Source: Acidovorax radicis N35 | GTDB taxonomy: Bacteria; Pseudomonadota; Gammaproteobacteria; Burkholderiales; Burkholderiaceae_C | Length of the DNA: 64,000 bases | Reading direction: 5' to 3' | NCBI RefSeq assembly: GCF_000204195.1 | Contig: NZ_AFBG01000025.1 | Span: forward strand, 62,001 to 126,000 | In this document: piece after piece, positions 52,523 to 63,080 of the stretch | Layout of the letters: each line of letters begins with the position of its first letter | How positions within the stretch are numbered: the stretch's first letter is position 1 | Translations under genes and position numbers: made by a program | The notes under the pieces: model-generated | Database searches by the model: none | Told to the model about the DNA's origin: nothing | What the model saw: only the letters and a program-made list of their open reading frames with translations

Positions 52523-54430
52523 TCACAGGTTGGTCGCCGCCACCACTTCCGACATGTCGGTCAACCCCTGCAGCACCTTCTCGATGCCGTCCTGGCGCAG
52601 CGTCAGCATGCCCGCGGCCAGTGCCGAATGGCGGATGTCCGAGGCGGGGGCGCGGTGGCGGATGTGCTGGCGGATGGCCTCGTCGCTCAGCATCAGCTCA
52701 TGGATGCCCAGCCGGCCGTGGTAGCCGTGGCCGTCGCACTTCGTGCAGCCCACGTGCCGCCACAGGCGCAGCTCGCCCTGTGCGCCGCCATGCTGCTGGC
52801 GCCAGCGCGCCACCTGCGCCTCGCAGGCCTCGGGCGTGTTGCGGGTGCCACTGTCCAGGTACTGCGACGCCAGGCCCAGCAGCGTGTCGTGGTCGGCCAC
52901 CCGCGGCTCGCGGCAGGCCGTGCACAGGCGGCGCACCAGGCGCTGGGCCAGGATGGCGAGCAGAGAATCCGAGAAGTTGAACGGGTCCAGGCCCATCTCG
53001 AGCAGCCGCGCAATGCTCTCGGGCGCCGAGTTGGTGTGCAGGGTGGACAGCACCAGGTGGCCGGTGAGTGAGGCCTCGATGGCGATGCGCGCGGTTTCCT
53101 CGTCGCGCATCTCGCCGATCATGATGACGTCCGGGTCGGCGCGCAGAAAGGTGCGCATTGCGGCTGCAAAAGTCCAGCCGATGCGCGGGTTCACCTGGAC
53201 CTGGCGCAGGCCCTCCTGCGTGATCTCGATGGGGTCTTCGGCCGTCCAGATCTTGCGGCCGGCGGTGTTGATGTCGCGCACCACCGAGTGCAGCGTGGTC
53301 GTCTTGCCGCAGCCCGTGGGGCCGCACACCAGCACCAGGCCGTAACTCTTTTGCACCACCGCCCGCAGGGCCTGCAGGTTGGGCGGGCTCAGGCCGATGT
53401 TCTCCAGCGGCAGCGGCTTGGCACCGGCCAGCAGGCGCAGCACCACGTCTTCCAGTCCGCGCGAGGTGGGCACGGTGACCACGCGCAGCTCCACCGGCGG
53501 GCCGCCGAAGCGGGCGAAGTCGATCTTGCCGTCCTGGGGCTTGCGGTGCTCCGAGATGTCCATGCCCGCCATGATCTTGATGCGCGCCACCATCGCGAAG
53601 CGGTAGCGCGCTGGCAGCTCCAGGTAGGGCGTGAGGTCGCCATCGATGCGCAGGCGGATGCGCACGTTCTGCGGCGCGGGCTCGGTCTCGATGTGGATGT
53701 CGGAGGCGCGGTGGTGGATGGCTTCGTCGATCACCGAGTTGATGAGCCGCACCAGGGTGTTGTCCGACTCGCTGATCACGTCGGCCTGCTCGGAGTCCGC
53801 GTCCGGGGCCGTGCTGCCGAGGTTGGCCGCCAGCTCGCGAGAGGTGGCGCGTGCGGCGGTGGTCGCGTCGGCGCCGCCACCGGGCTGGGTGCGGTAGGCG
53901 CGGTGGATGGCGGGCATCAGCGTGCCGGGTGCGGCCTGCAGCGGAAGGAGCCGGCGCTGTGTGAGAAACCGCAGTTCGTCCAGCAGCACGCGGTCACAGG
54001 GATCGGCCATGAGCAACACCAGCGCGTCTTCGCGGGCGATCAGCGGCAGCACGGATTCACGCTCTGCCACTGCGCGTGGCACCAGGGCCAGGGCCGTCGC
54101 TTCTGGCGCAATGTCGCCCGGGTGCACGGTGTACTCGCCCAGCCACGCGGCAATGACCTGGCGCAGCTGCTCCTGGGTGAGGACGCCGCCTTCCACCAGG
54201 ATCTGCCCGATCAGCCGGTGTTGCCCGGCGCCGCGCTCCTGCAATTGCTTCTTGAGGCCGTCTTCCAGAGCCGAGGGGGACAGCATGCCCGCATGGACCA
54301 GCGCCTCCCCCAGGTGGCGCGCCTTGCCGACGGTGGGGTGGGGGGTGGAGAGCTGTCTCCACAAAGATTCCGCGTTGGCGGGGCGGAAACCGTGGGGCGG
54401 GGGGGCGGTGGAGGCTGCGGTGTCGGGCAT
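52523..54430 (-). CDS. GspE/PulE-family secretion ATPase
   Basis: This 635-residue protein has an N-terminal MshEN-like region, then an ATPase domain with Walker A GPTGCGKTT (370-378), the Asp-box RADPDVIMIGEMRDEETA (431-448) and a C-terminal four-Cys zinc site (Cys503/506, CTAC; Cys562/565, CTKC) typical of GspE/PilB. It would power type II secretion or pilus assembly. No other gsp or pil genes are nearby. ATG 54,430 is used rather than the TTG one codon upstream. Confidence 0.9.
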   Translation of the reverse strand: MPDTAASTAPPPHGFRPANAESLWRQLSTPHPTVGKARHLGEALVHAGMLSPSALEDGLKKQLQERGAGQHRLIGQILVEGGVLTQEQLRQVIAAWLGEYTVHPGDIAPEATALALVPRAVAERESVLPLIAREDALVLLMADPCDRVLLDELRFLTQRRLLPLQAAPGTLMPAIHRAYRTQPGGGADATTAARATSRELAANLGSTAPDADSEQADVISESDNTLVRLINSVIDEAIHHRASDIHIETEPAPQNVRIRLRIDGDLTPYLELPARYRFAMVARIKIMAGMDISEHRKPQDGKIDFARFGGPPVELRVVTVPTSRGLEDVVLRLLAGAKPLPLENIGLSPPNLQALRAVVQKSYGLVLVCGPTGCGKTTTLHSVVRDINTAGRKIWTAEDPIEITQEGLRQVQVNPRIGWTFAAAMRTFLRADPDVIMIGEMRDEETARIAIEASLTGHLVLSTLHTNSAPESIARLLEMGLDPFNFSDSLLAILAQRLVRRLCTACREPRVADHDTLLGLASQYLDSGTRNTPEACEAQVARWRQQHGGAQGELRLWRHVGCTKCDGHGYHGRLGIHELMLSDEAIRQHIRHRAPASDIRHSALAAGMLTLRQDGIEKVLQGLTDMSEVVAATNL

Positions 54431-54452
54431 CAATGGTCAGAGGCGGGCATCG

Positions 54453-55268
54453 TCAAAGGCTGAAGTCATAGTCCACCGTGATGGGCGCGTGGTCCGAGAA
54501 CTTTTCACTTTTGTAGATGGATTCAGCACGTGCCAGCGCTGCGAGCGCGGGGGTGGCCAGGTGGTAGTCCAGCCGCCACCCCACGTTGTTGGCATACGCC
54601 TGCCCCCGGTTGCTCCACCATGTGTAGGCGGTGTCCGTGGCGGTAGGTTGTAACTGGCGGTAAACGTCTATGATGCCGCCGCCTTCATCAGTTGTGTGCA
54701 ACAACTTTGTCACCCAGGCCCGCTCTTCGGGCAAAAAACCACTGTTTTTCTGGTTGCTGCGCCAGTTTTTGAGGTCAATTTGCTGGTGCGCAATGTTGAT
54801 GTCGCCGCACAGGATGAAGTCGCGTTCGCCCTTGACTTTCATCAGATGGGGATGGAACTCGGCCAGAAACCGGAACTTGGCCTGCTGGCGCTCCTCGCCC
54901 GACGAGCCGCTCGGAAAGTACGCGCTGATGATCGACAGCTTGCGGGCCGGCGTGTCGAAACGCAGCTCCACATAGCGGCCTTCTGTATCGAACTCTTCAG
55001 AGCCATAGCCAATGACTACATCCGAAGGCTCGTGCCGCGTGTAGACGCCCACGCCGGAATAGCCTTTTTTCTGGGCATAGTGGAAGTGGCCTTGCAGGCC
55101 GGCCATGCGCTCGAAGCGGTTGGCCATGTCGGCCGCCTGGGCCTTCACTTCCTGCACACAAATACAATCCGGCCGCGTGGCTGCCATCCAGCTTTCCACG
55201 CCTTTGCTGGTGGCCGAGCGGATGCCATTGAGATTGAGGCTGGTTAACTTGAACAAGGAATTCCCCAT
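54453..55268 (-). CDS. xth: Exodeoxyribonuclease III
   Basis: This 271-residue AP endonuclease/3'-exonuclease has LTSLNLNGIRSATSKG, the metal-binding Glu in CVQEVKAQ, GDINIAHQQIDL, and closing SDHAPITVDYDF. Length fits ExoIII/ExoA. The ATG (55,268-55,266) overlaps the pyrE ATG (55,267-55,269) in a CCATGG. A TTG four codons in (giving MFKLTSLNLNG) has GGGGAA upstream and could be the real start. Confidence 0.93.
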   Translation of the reverse strand: MGNSLFKLTSLNLNGIRSATSKGVESWMAATRPDCICVQEVKAQAADMANRFERMAGLQGHFHYAQKKGYSGVGVYTRHEPSDVVIGYGSEEFDTEGRYVELRFDTPARKLSIISAYFPSGSSGEERQQAKFRFLAEFHPHLMKVKGERDFILCGDINIAHQQIDLKNWRSNQKNSGFLPEERAWVTKLLHTTDEGGGIIDVYRQLQPTATDTAYTWWSNRGQAYANNVGWRLDYHLATPALAALARAESIYKSEKFSDHAPITVDYDFSL

Positions 55269-55965
55269 GGTGGATGTTGGCGCGCAAACCTCTGGACAGG
55301 GCCAGCTGGCGCAGGATTTTGTACGTTTTGCCGTCGAATCGGGCGTGCTGCGGTTCGGTGAATTCAAGACCAAGGCGGGGCGCCTGAGCCCCTACTTCTT
55401 CAATGCAGGGTTGTTCGACGACGGCCGCAAGATGGGACGGCTGGCGGAATTCTATGCAAAAGCCCTGCTGGCCAGCGGCATCGAATTCGACATGGTTTTT
55501 GGCCCGGCCTACAAGGGCATTCCCCTGGCGGCCACGGTCGCGGTGGAGCTGGCCCGGCTGGGGCGCAACGTGCCTTTTGCCTACAACCGCAAGGAGGCCA
55601 AGGACCATGGCGAGGGCGGCACGCTGGTGGGTGCCCCCTTGAAAGGCCGGGTGCTGATCGTGGATGACGTCATGTCGGCAGGGACCGCTGCCCGCGAATC
55701 CATTGCGATCATCCGGGCCGCCGGTGCCACGCCGCATGCGGTTGCAATTGCGCTGGACCGCCAGGAAAAAGCCACAGAGAATGGCCAGGACGTGGACCAT
55801 AGCGCCGTGCAGTACGTGCGCGATCAGCTGGGCATGCAGGTGTGTGCCATCGCCCGGCTGGCAGACTTATTGCTGTATCTCTCGCAAAACGGGGAAGAAG
55901 GGATGCGCTCGCATCACGAAAAAGTGCTGGCCTACCGCCAGCGGTACGGCGTCAACGAAGGGTAG
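55267..55965 (+). CDS. pyrE: Orotate phosphoribosyltransferase
   Basis: This 232-residue enzyme makes orotidine 5'-phosphate in pyrimidine synthesis. The PRPP motif is VLIVDDVMSAGTA; FKTKAGRLSPYFFNAGLF, FGPAYKGIPLA and YNRKEAKDHGEGG (the flexible catalytic loop) are all present. An AAGGA ribosome-binding site lies 8 bp before the ATG. The next gene begins within 6 bp. Confidence 0.96.
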   Translation: MVDVGAQTSGQGQLAQDFVRFAVESGVLRFGEFKTKAGRLSPYFFNAGLFDDGRKMGRLAEFYAKALLASGIEFDMVFGPAYKGIPLAATVAVELARLGRNVPFAYNRKEAKDHGEGGTLVGAPLKGRVLIVDDVMSAGTAARESIAIIRAAGATPHAVAIALDRQEKATENGQDVDHSAVQYVRDQLGMQVCAIARLADLLLYLSQNGEEGMRSHHEKVLAYRQRYGVNEG

Positions 55966-55970
55966 ATGAT

Positions 55971-56675
55971 TTGAGCAAGTCGGCGTGGATCATGGGCGGG
56001 TTGGTGCTGCTCACCCTGGGCGTGGAGCTGGCCTCGGCGCAGCCTCAGGAAGCGTCTGGCGGCATCTACACGTGTGTGGACCGCAACGGGCGCCGGCTGA
56101 CGGCCGACCGGCCTATTCCGGAATGCCTGGACCGGGAGCAGCGCGAACTCAGCCCCTCGGGCATCACACGCCGCCAGATCGGACCCTCGCTCACGGAGCT
56201 GGAGCGTGCCGCCCAGGACGCCCAGAACCGCAAGGATGCCGAGGAGCGCGCCCGCATTGTCGAAGAGCGCCGGCGTGAACGCGTTCTCGTCGCGCGCTAC
56301 CCCGACAAGGCGTCCCACGATGTGGAGCGCACGGCGGCCATCCAGATGGTGGATGACGTGACGGCTACAGCAGAAAAGCGAATCACCGAGCTGAAGGCGG
56401 AGCGCAAGAAACTCGATGTGGAGATGGAGTTCTACAAGAAGGACCCCAACAAGGCGCCCATGACGCTGCGCCGCAAGATCGCTGAGATTGACGACAGCCT
56501 TGCCGAGCAGCAGCGCTTCATCACGGGACAGGACCAGGAAAAGCGCCGCGTGCACCAGCGCTTTGACGCTGAACTGGCCCAGCTGCGCAAGCTGTGGGAC
56601 CCTCAGCGCGTGTCCCCCGCAGCGGCTGCGAAACCCTCTGCCAGCGCGGTGCCTCCTGCCTCGGGAGCTCGATAG
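55971..56675 (+). CDS. DUF4124-like protein with signal peptide and coiled coil
   Basis: This protein of about 234 residues starts at TTG 55,971 (MSKSAWIMGGLVLLTLGVELASAQ, a good signal peptide), with GAAGGG at proper distance. GGIYTCVDRNGRRLTADRPIPECLDRE resembles the DUF4124 pattern. A long charged helix-rich part follows (about 70-210), likely coiled coil. It is probably periplasmic; its role is unknown. ATG 55,992 would cut the signal short. It is 5 bp after pyrE. Confidence 0.8.
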   Translation: MSKSAWIMGGLVLLTLGVELASAQPQEASGGIYTCVDRNGRRLTADRPIPECLDREQRELSPSGITRRQIGPSLTELERAAQDAQNRKDAEERARIVEERRRERVLVARYPDKASHDVERTAAIQMVDDVTATAEKRITELKAERKKLDVEMEFYKKDPNKAPMTLRRKIAEIDDSLAEQQRFITGQDQEKRRVHQRFDAELAQLRKLWDPQRVSPAAAAKPSASAVPPASGAR

Positions 56676-56744
56676 ACGAGGTTGGGGGGCTGAGCTGCAC
56701 AGAGCCCGCGCCGCGAAAATCACTTAAAGAACCGACTTCAGGAT

Positions 56745-56780
56745 AAAAAAACAAAGGGGCCTCGCGGACCCCTTTGTTCT
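56745..56780. terminator. Bidirectional intrinsic terminator
   Basis: ACAAAGGGG and CCCCTTTGT form a perfect 9-bp stem with a 9-nt loop. A-tract on the left and T-rich on the right, so it serves both the DUF4124-like gene (+) and gatB (-). Confidence 0.88.
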
Positions 56781-56807
56781 TTGCGCCTGTGTTTACAGGT
56801 CTTGAAA

Positions 56808-58262
56808 TCAGCCCGCCAGCTTGGCACGCAGCAGGTCATTGACCTGTTGCGGGTTCGCCTTGCCCTTGCTGGCCTTCATCGCCTGGCCCACCAGTGCATT
56901 GAACGCCTTGTCCTTGCCCGCGCGGAACTGGGCCACGTTGTCGGGGTTGGCGGCAATCACCTCGTCGATGATTTTCTCCAGCGCGCCGGAGTCGTTCATC
57001 TGCTTGAGGCCTTTGGACTCAATGAGGGTATCCACGTCTGCAGCTTCACCTTCCCACAATGCATCAAACACCTGCTTCGCTGCATTGTTGGAAATCGTGC
57101 CATCGGCGATCCGGCCAATCAGCGCAGCCAGTTGCACCGAAGTGACCGGCGCTTTCTCGATGCCGATCTCTCCCAGGTTCATGCGCCGTGACACTTCGCC
57201 CATGATCCAGTTGCTGGCCAGCTTGGGCTGACCGCAGGCCTTGGCTGCTGCCTCGAAATAGGCCGCCATCGCCTTGCTCTGTGTAAGTGTGGTGGCGTCG
57301 TATTCGGGCAGGCCGTAGTCCGCCACAAAACGCGCAGCCATGGTGCGGGGCAATTCGGCCATCAGCGCGCGTTGTTCCTGCACCCAGTGCTCTGAAATGT
57401 GCAGCGGAGGCAGATCCGGATCAGGGAAGTAGCGGTAATCCGCCGCGTCTTCCTTGGTCCGCATGGCGCGTGTTTCGCCCGTATCCGGGTCGAAAAGCAC
57501 GGTGGCCTGCTGGATGGCGTGGCCGTCCTCGATCTGGTCGATCTGCCAGCGGATCTCGTAGTCGATGGCCTGCTGCATGAACTTGAACGAGTTCAGGTTC
57601 TTGATCTCGCGGCGCGTGCCCAGCGGGCCGCCGGGCTTGCGGACGGACACGTTGGCGTCACAGCGGAAGCTGCCTTCCTGCATGTTGCCGTCGCAGATGC
57701 CGATCCAGGTCACGATCTTGTGCAACTCTTTCGCATAGGCCACGGCTTCGTCGGACGAGCGCATGTCGGGCTCGGTCACGATCTCCAGCAGCGGCGTGCC
57801 GGCGCGGTTCAGGTCAATGCCGCTTTGGCCGATGAAGTCTTCGTGCAGGGACTTGCCCGCATCTTCTTCGAGATGGGCGCGGACCAGGCGCACGGTTTTC
57901 TTTTCGTCGCCGAGAAAAAACTCCACCTCGCCGCCCTGCACCACCGGGATCTCGAACTGGCTGATCTGGTAGCCCTTGGGCAGGTCGGGGTAGAAGTAGT
58001 TTTTACGGGCAAAAATACTCACTGGCGCAATGTGGGAGCCCAGAGCCAGTCCTAATTTGATAGCGCAGGCCACTGCTTCGCGGTTCATCACGGGCAGCGT
58101 GCCGGGCAGGGCCAGGTCCACCGCGCAGGCCTGCGTGTTGGGCTCGGCGCCAAAGGCGGTGGGCGCGCGGCTGAAGATCTTGCTCTGCGTGGCAAGCTGG
58201 GTGTGGGTTTCGAAGCCGATAACGACTTCATAACCGTGGATCAATTTGCTGGTCGTCGTCAT
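56808..58262 (-). CDS. gatB: Asp-tRNA(Asn)/Glu-tRNA(Gln) amidotransferase subunit B
   Basis: This 484-residue subunit recognises the mischarged tRNA and phosphorylates its side chain. [64 protein letters not shown] and the C-terminal YqeY-like tail are present. It lies at the end of gatC-gatA-gatB, with 1 bp to gatA. Confidence 0.97.
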   Translation of the reverse strand: MTTTSKLIHGYEVVIGFETHTQLATQSKIFSRAPTAFGAEPNTQACAVDLALPGTLPVMNREAVACAIKLGLALGSHIAPVSIFARKNYFYPDLPKGYQISQFEIPVVQGGEVEFFLGDEKKTVRLVRAHLEEDAGKSLHEDFIGQSGIDLNRAGTPLLEIVTEPDMRSSDEAVAYAKELHKIVTWIGICDGNMQEGSFRCDANVSVRKPGGPLGTRREIKNLNSFKFMQQAIDYEIRWQIDQIEDGHAIQQATVLFDPDTGETRAMRTKEDAADYRYFPDPDLPPLHISEHWVQEQRALMAELPRTMAARFVADYGLPEYDATTLTQSKAMAAYFEAAAKACGQPKLASNWIMGEVSRRMNLGEIGIEKAPVTSVQLAALIGRIADGTISNNAAKQVFDALWEGEAADVDTLIESKGLKQMNDSGALEKIIDEVIAANPDNVAQFRAGKDKAFNALVGQAMKASKGKANPQQVNDLLRAKLAG

Positions 58263-58263
58263 G

Positions 58264-59766
58264 TCACAGACCTCCGGGTTGGCGGAGGTGGAAATCGGTG
58301 GCTTGCTGCAGGCGGTGCGCGGCGTTCAGAAGGCGGGCTTCCTGGAAGTAGTTGCCAATCAGCTGCAGCCCCACGGGCAAACCCCCTTCGCCAAAACCTG
58401 CAGGCACGCTCATGCCGGGCAGGCCGGCCAGCGAGCCGGGCAGGGTGAAGATGTCGGCCAGGTAGTCGGCCAGCGGGTCGGCGCCATGCTCGCCCAGCTT
58501 CCAGGCCACGGTGGGGGCCACGGGGCCGGCGATGAGGTCGCAGCTCTTGAACGCGTTCTGGAAGTCGTCGGCGATCATGCGGCGGATCTTCTGCGCCTGC
58601 AGGTAATAGGCGTCGTAGTAGCCGTGACTCAGCACATAGGCGCCGATCATGATGCGGCGCTTGACCTCGTCGCCAAAGCCTTCGGCGCGGGTCTTCTTGT
58701 ACATGTCCACCAGGTCGGTGTAGTCCTTGGCGCGGTGGCCGAACTTCACGCCGTCGAAGCGGCTGAGGTTGGACGAGGCTTCGGCGGGGGCAATGATGTA
58801 GTACACGGGGATGGACAGCTCGGTGCGCGGCAGGCTGATGGGCACGAGCTTGGCGCCGAGCTTTTCGTATTCCTTCAGGGCGGCGTCCACGGCGGCGCGC
58901 ACATCGGGCGCCAGGCCTTCGCCAAAGAACTCGGCGGGGATGCCGATGCGCAGGCCGTCAATGCTGTCGTTGAGCTTCGCGCTGAAGTTCTCGGCAGGCA
59001 CATCGAGCGACGTGGAGTCGCGGTCCGGGTCGGGGCCGCACATGGCAGACAGCAGCAGCGCGCAGTCTTCGGCCGAGCGGGCCATGGGGCCGGCCTGGTC
59101 GAGGCTGGACGCAAAGGCGATCATGCCGTAGCGGCTGGCGCGGCCATAGGTGGGCTTGATGCCGGTGATGCCACAAAACGATGCGGGCTGGCGGATGGAG
59201 CCGCCAGTGTCGGTGCCGGTGACGGCCGGGGCCAGGCGCGCGGCCACGGCCACGGCGCTGCCACCCGACGAGCCGCCGGGGATGCGGCTGGTGTCCCAGG
59301 GGTTGCGCACGGGGGCCGGGGCGCCAAAGCCCACAGGGGCGACGGCGGAGTTCTCGTTGGACGAACCCATCGCGAACTCGTCGCAGTTGAGCTTGCCCAG
59401 CGTCACGGCGCCCGCATCGGCCAGCTTGGTGACGACGGTGGCATCAAAGGGCGACTGGTAGCCCGCGAGCATCTTGGAGCCCGCCGTGCTGGGGAAGTCG
59501 CGCGTGACGAAGATGTCCTTGTGGGCAATCGGCACGCCTTCCAGTGCGCCCGCCGTGCCAGCGGCAAGGTGCGCATCGGCGGCCTGGGCCTGGGCCAGGG
59601 TGGCGTCTTCGTTCAGGGCCACATAGGCGCCCAGATTCTGGTGCGCTTTGGCGCGGGCCAGGAAATGCTGGGCGGCTTCGACGGCAGAAAATTGCTTGTT
59701 GCGCAGGCCGGTGGCCAATTCGGAAACGCCCAGGTCGTGCAGGGCTTTGGTCGTTGTTGTGCTCAT
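58264..59766 (-). CDS. gatA: Asp-tRNA(Asn)/Glu-tRNA(Gln) amidotransferase subunit A
   Basis: This 500-residue amidase releases ammonia from glutamine. The Ser-cisSer-Lys triad is visible: Lys83 in IAHKD, Ser166 in PGGSSGGSA and Ser190 in [11 protein letters not shown]. It lies 7 bp after gatC on the same strand. Confidence 0.97.
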   Translation of the reverse strand: MSTTTTKALHDLGVSELATGLRNKQFSAVEAAQHFLARAKAHQNLGAYVALNEDATLAQAQAADAHLAAGTAGALEGVPIAHKDIFVTRDFPSTAGSKMLAGYQSPFDATVVTKLADAGAVTLGKLNCDEFAMGSSNENSAVAPVGFGAPAPVRNPWDTSRIPGGSSGGSAVAVAARLAPAVTGTDTGGSIRQPASFCGITGIKPTYGRASRYGMIAFASSLDQAGPMARSAEDCALLLSAMCGPDPDRDSTSLDVPAENFSAKLNDSIDGLRIGIPAEFFGEGLAPDVRAAVDAALKEYEKLGAKLVPISLPRTELSIPVYYIIAPAEASSNLSRFDGVKFGHRAKDYTDLVDMYKKTRAEGFGDEVKRRIMIGAYVLSHGYYDAYYLQAQKIRRMIADDFQNAFKSCDLIAGPVAPTVAWKLGEHGADPLADYLADIFTLPGSLAGLPGMSVPAGFGEGGLPVGLQLIGNYFQEARLLNAAHRLQQATDFHLRQPGGL

Positions 59767-59773
59767 GCGCGTC

Positions 59774-60073
59774 TCACTCGATCACTTTGGGGACGAGGAA
59801 CAGGCCGCGCTCTACAGCGGGTGCGCTCTTCTGGTTGGCTTCACGCTGGTTGGGCTCGCTGGCCACGTCCTCGCGCAGCCGCAAAGCCACGTCCTGGATG
59901 GCAGCGACGGGGTGCGCCAGGGGCGTGATGCCCGAGGTATCCACAGCCCGCATCTGTTCCACGATGTCAAAGAAGCCATTGAGCTGGGTCAGCATGCGCT
60001 CACTTTCGGAGGGTGTCAGCTCAAGCCGTGCCAAATTGGCGATGCGGCCGATGTCCTGGGGGGTCAGTGCCAT
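59774..60073 (-). CDS. gatC: Asp-tRNA(Asn)/Glu-tRNA(Gln) amidotransferase subunit C
   Basis: This 99-residue subunit wraps around GatA and GatB. It has the family start [47 protein letters not shown], and length is usual. It is the first gene of the operon and divergent from mreB. Confidence 0.95.
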   Translation of the reverse strand: MALTPQDIGRIANLARLELTPSESERMLTQLNGFFDIVEQMRAVDTSGITPLAHPVAAIQDVALRLREDVASEPNQREANQKSAPAVERGLFLVPKVIE

Positions 60074-60134
60074 AGGGAGGAGAATCTAGAGAAACCAGAA
60101 GTAAAGCTGTGATCCGGGCCGCGCCGGAGGGAGT

Positions 60135-60180
60135 TATTCACAGGGGATGGGGTATTATCCCGGCTTTGCCGCAATACCCC
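60135..60180. promoter_or_regulatory. Structured gatC-mreB intergenic element
   Basis: TTATTCACA (60,135-60,143), one mismatch from a DnaA box, precedes a hairpin: GGGGTATT (60,149) pairs with AATACCCC (60,173), and inside it CGGC-TTT-GCCG. It lies 75-110 bp from either start codon. Confidence 0.45.
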
Positions 60181-60290
60181 CTTCACTGCCGGTTTTTGTG
60201 CGAAAAAAGCGATTTTTGACCCCCACCCACACCCTGACACACCTGGCGATGGCAGGCCGACGTGCATGCCGTGCCTGAGAGGATTTTTGA

Positions 60291-61334
<1,044 letters not shown>

Positions 61335-61463
61335 GCCTGCGGGCCTGTATGCTGCAGGCACTTTTTCGCTCTGAACTGCATGACCGCACCTGCTCCATTG
61401 CTTCTGTCTGAGCACATGCCCGTGGAGTTGCCTCCACGCGGCAGATCCTGACCGCTTCGCACG

Positions 61464-62387
61464 ATGCCACTGGGTACTCTTGAGCGCAGCGCTCCCCCTT
61501 TCTTCAAACAGGGCCCTTCGGCCCTGTCGCGTTTGGCCGTCTACAGCGCACTGGCGCTGTTTCTCATGGTGGCCGATGCGCGCTTTCAGCTCACCGGGCC
61601 TTTTCGGCAGGCGGTGGCCACCGTGCTCTATCCGGTGCAATGGCTGATGCTCAAGCCCGTGGAGTTTGCGAGCCACGGTGCGGACTATTTCCAGTCGCTG
61701 CAGACCGCCCAGGAAGGGCTGGATGCCGCGCGCCAGAAGATGACCCTGATGGGCCAGCGCGCCAACCAGGCGGAACAACTGGCCCTGGAAAACGGGCGGC
61801 TGCGACAGCTCTTGGCGCTGCGCGACCGCCTGGAAACCCCGGCGCAGGCCGCAGAGGTGATCTATGACACGGCCGACCCCTATACGCGCCGCGTGGTGAT
61901 CGACCGCGGGCAGATGGGCGGCGTGATGTTGGGTGCCCCGGTGATGGACGAGGCGGGCGTGCTGGGACAGGTCACGCGGGTTTTTCCGCTCGTGAGCGAA
62001 GTCACTTTGCTGGTGGACCGCGACCAGGCCATTCCCGTGCTGAACGTTCGCACGGGCGCGCGCGGGGTGGCCTATGGCGATCCCGTGGCCGGACACGGCG
62101 GCGGCATGGAGCTGCGCTTCATGCCTGCGAATGCCGACGTGCGCGAGGATGACCTGCTGACGACCAGCGGCGTGGACGGTTTGTACCCCTCGGGCCTGCC
62201 CGTGGCGCGGGTGCTGCGGGTGGAGCGCCGGGCCGACTCCGCCTTCGCCAGGGTCTACTGCACGCCCCTGGCCCAGGTGCAGGGGGCACGCCACGTGGTG
62301 GTCCTCCAGCCCTTGGCCGAGAACGCGCTGCCGCGGCCGGAGCCCGCGCACCCCGCGCCCGCGAAACGCGGAGGGCGCCGGGGATGA
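61464..62387 (+). CDS. mreC: Rod-shape protein MreC
   Basis: This 307-residue protein has one N-terminal helix (about 20-40), a coiled coil (about 65-110) containing QAEQLALENGRLRQLLALRDRL, then two beta domains with the VVIDRGQMGGVMLGAPVMDEAGVLGQV stretch. It bridges MreB to wall enzymes. 129 bp separate it from mreB; no second promoter is clear. Confidence 0.95.
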   Translation: MPLGTLERSAPPFFKQGPSALSRLAVYSALALFLMVADARFQLTGPFRQAVATVLYPVQWLMLKPVEFASHGADYFQSLQTAQEGLDAARQKMTLMGQRANQAEQLALENGRLRQLLALRDRLETPAQAAEVIYDTADPYTRRVVIDRGQMGGVMLGAPVMDEAGVLGQVTRVFPLVSEVTLLVDRDQAIPVLNVRTGARGVAYGDPVAGHGGGMELRFMPANADVREDDLLTTSGVDGLYPSGLPVARVLRVERRADSAFARVYCTPLAQVQGARHVVVLQPLAENALPRPEPAHPAPAKRGGRRG

Positions 62388-62428
62388 CGAAGTACGTGTC
62401 AAGGAGGCGGTGGCTGGACCACGGCCTG

Positions 62429-62457
62429 CGAAAGGGTGAACCCCTTTCGAAAGGGAG
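62429..62457 (+). promoter_or_regulatory. Alternative hairpins overlapping mreD ribosome-binding site
   Basis: CGAAAGGG (62,429) can pair with CCCTTTCG (62,442). The same CCCTTT can instead pair with AAAGGG (62,450) in the 14-bp palindrome CCCTTTCGAAAGGG. The second AAAGGGAG is the likely ribosome-binding site, 6 bp before the mreD ATG. Confidence 0.5.
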
Positions 62458-62463
62458 CGCGCG

Positions 62464-62982
62464 ATGATCATGCCGCGCGGCGAGCCGCTGCTGCTTCCGG
62501 TCAACCCGGTATTTATTGTCGCCAGCCTGGCTGTGGGGCTGGCCATCAACATGCTGCCACTGGGCCGCATCGTCTGGACGCCCGATGTGCTGATGGTGCT
62601 GCTGGTCTTCTGGGGCGTGCACCAGCCACTGCGCATCGGCATGGGCGTGGCGTTCCTGCTGGGTCTGTGCATGGATGTGAGCCAGTCGGCGCTGCTGGGC
62701 CAGCATGCGCTGTCCTACACCGTGCTGTCGTTTGGCGCGATTGCCATCCACCGCCGCCTGCTGTGGTTCAGTGTGCCGTCGCAGGCCTTGCAGGTGTTGC
62801 CCCTGTTTGCCCTTGCCCACGCCATCGAGCTCTTGCTGCGGATGGCGTCCGGGGGCATATTCCCGGGACTGTGGAGTTTTCTCGCGCCAGTGCTGGAGGC
62901 CCTGCTGTGGCCTCTGGCCAGCTGGGTGCTGCTGGCCCCGCAGCGACGCCCGCCCGACCGCGACCAGAACCGGCCTTTGTAG
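62464..62982 (+). CDS. mreD: Rod-shape protein MreD
   Basis: This 172-residue protein has five or six membrane helices (VFIVASLAVGLAINMLPLGRIVWTPDVLMVLLVFWGVHQ at the start) and the family pattern GLCMDVSQSALLGQHALSY. It is part of the elongasome with MreC and PBP2. 76 bp after mreC, with a leader that can form alternative hairpins. Confidence 0.93.
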   Translation: MIMPRGEPLLLPVNPVFIVASLAVGLAINMLPLGRIVWTPDVLMVLLVFWGVHQPLRIGMGVAFLLGLCMDVSQSALLGQHALSYTVLSFGAIAIHRRLLWFSVPSQALQVLPLFALAHAIELLLRMASGGIFPGLWSFLAPVLEALLWPLASWVLLAPQRRPPDRDQNRPL

Positions 62983-63080
62983 CCCATGCCTTCCTTGATG
63001 CCAGTGCGTTTTGCCAACGGTCCGTATTTGCCCGTGGACGGTAAGCACGGGCCTGCGTGTGCCCGAATGGGGGGTAGGGC

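Noticed and set aside
58045-58075. Possible family A repeat in gatB (AATTTGATAGCGC)
   Set aside because: The bases encode the conserved CAIKLG segment of GatB and no second arm is present.
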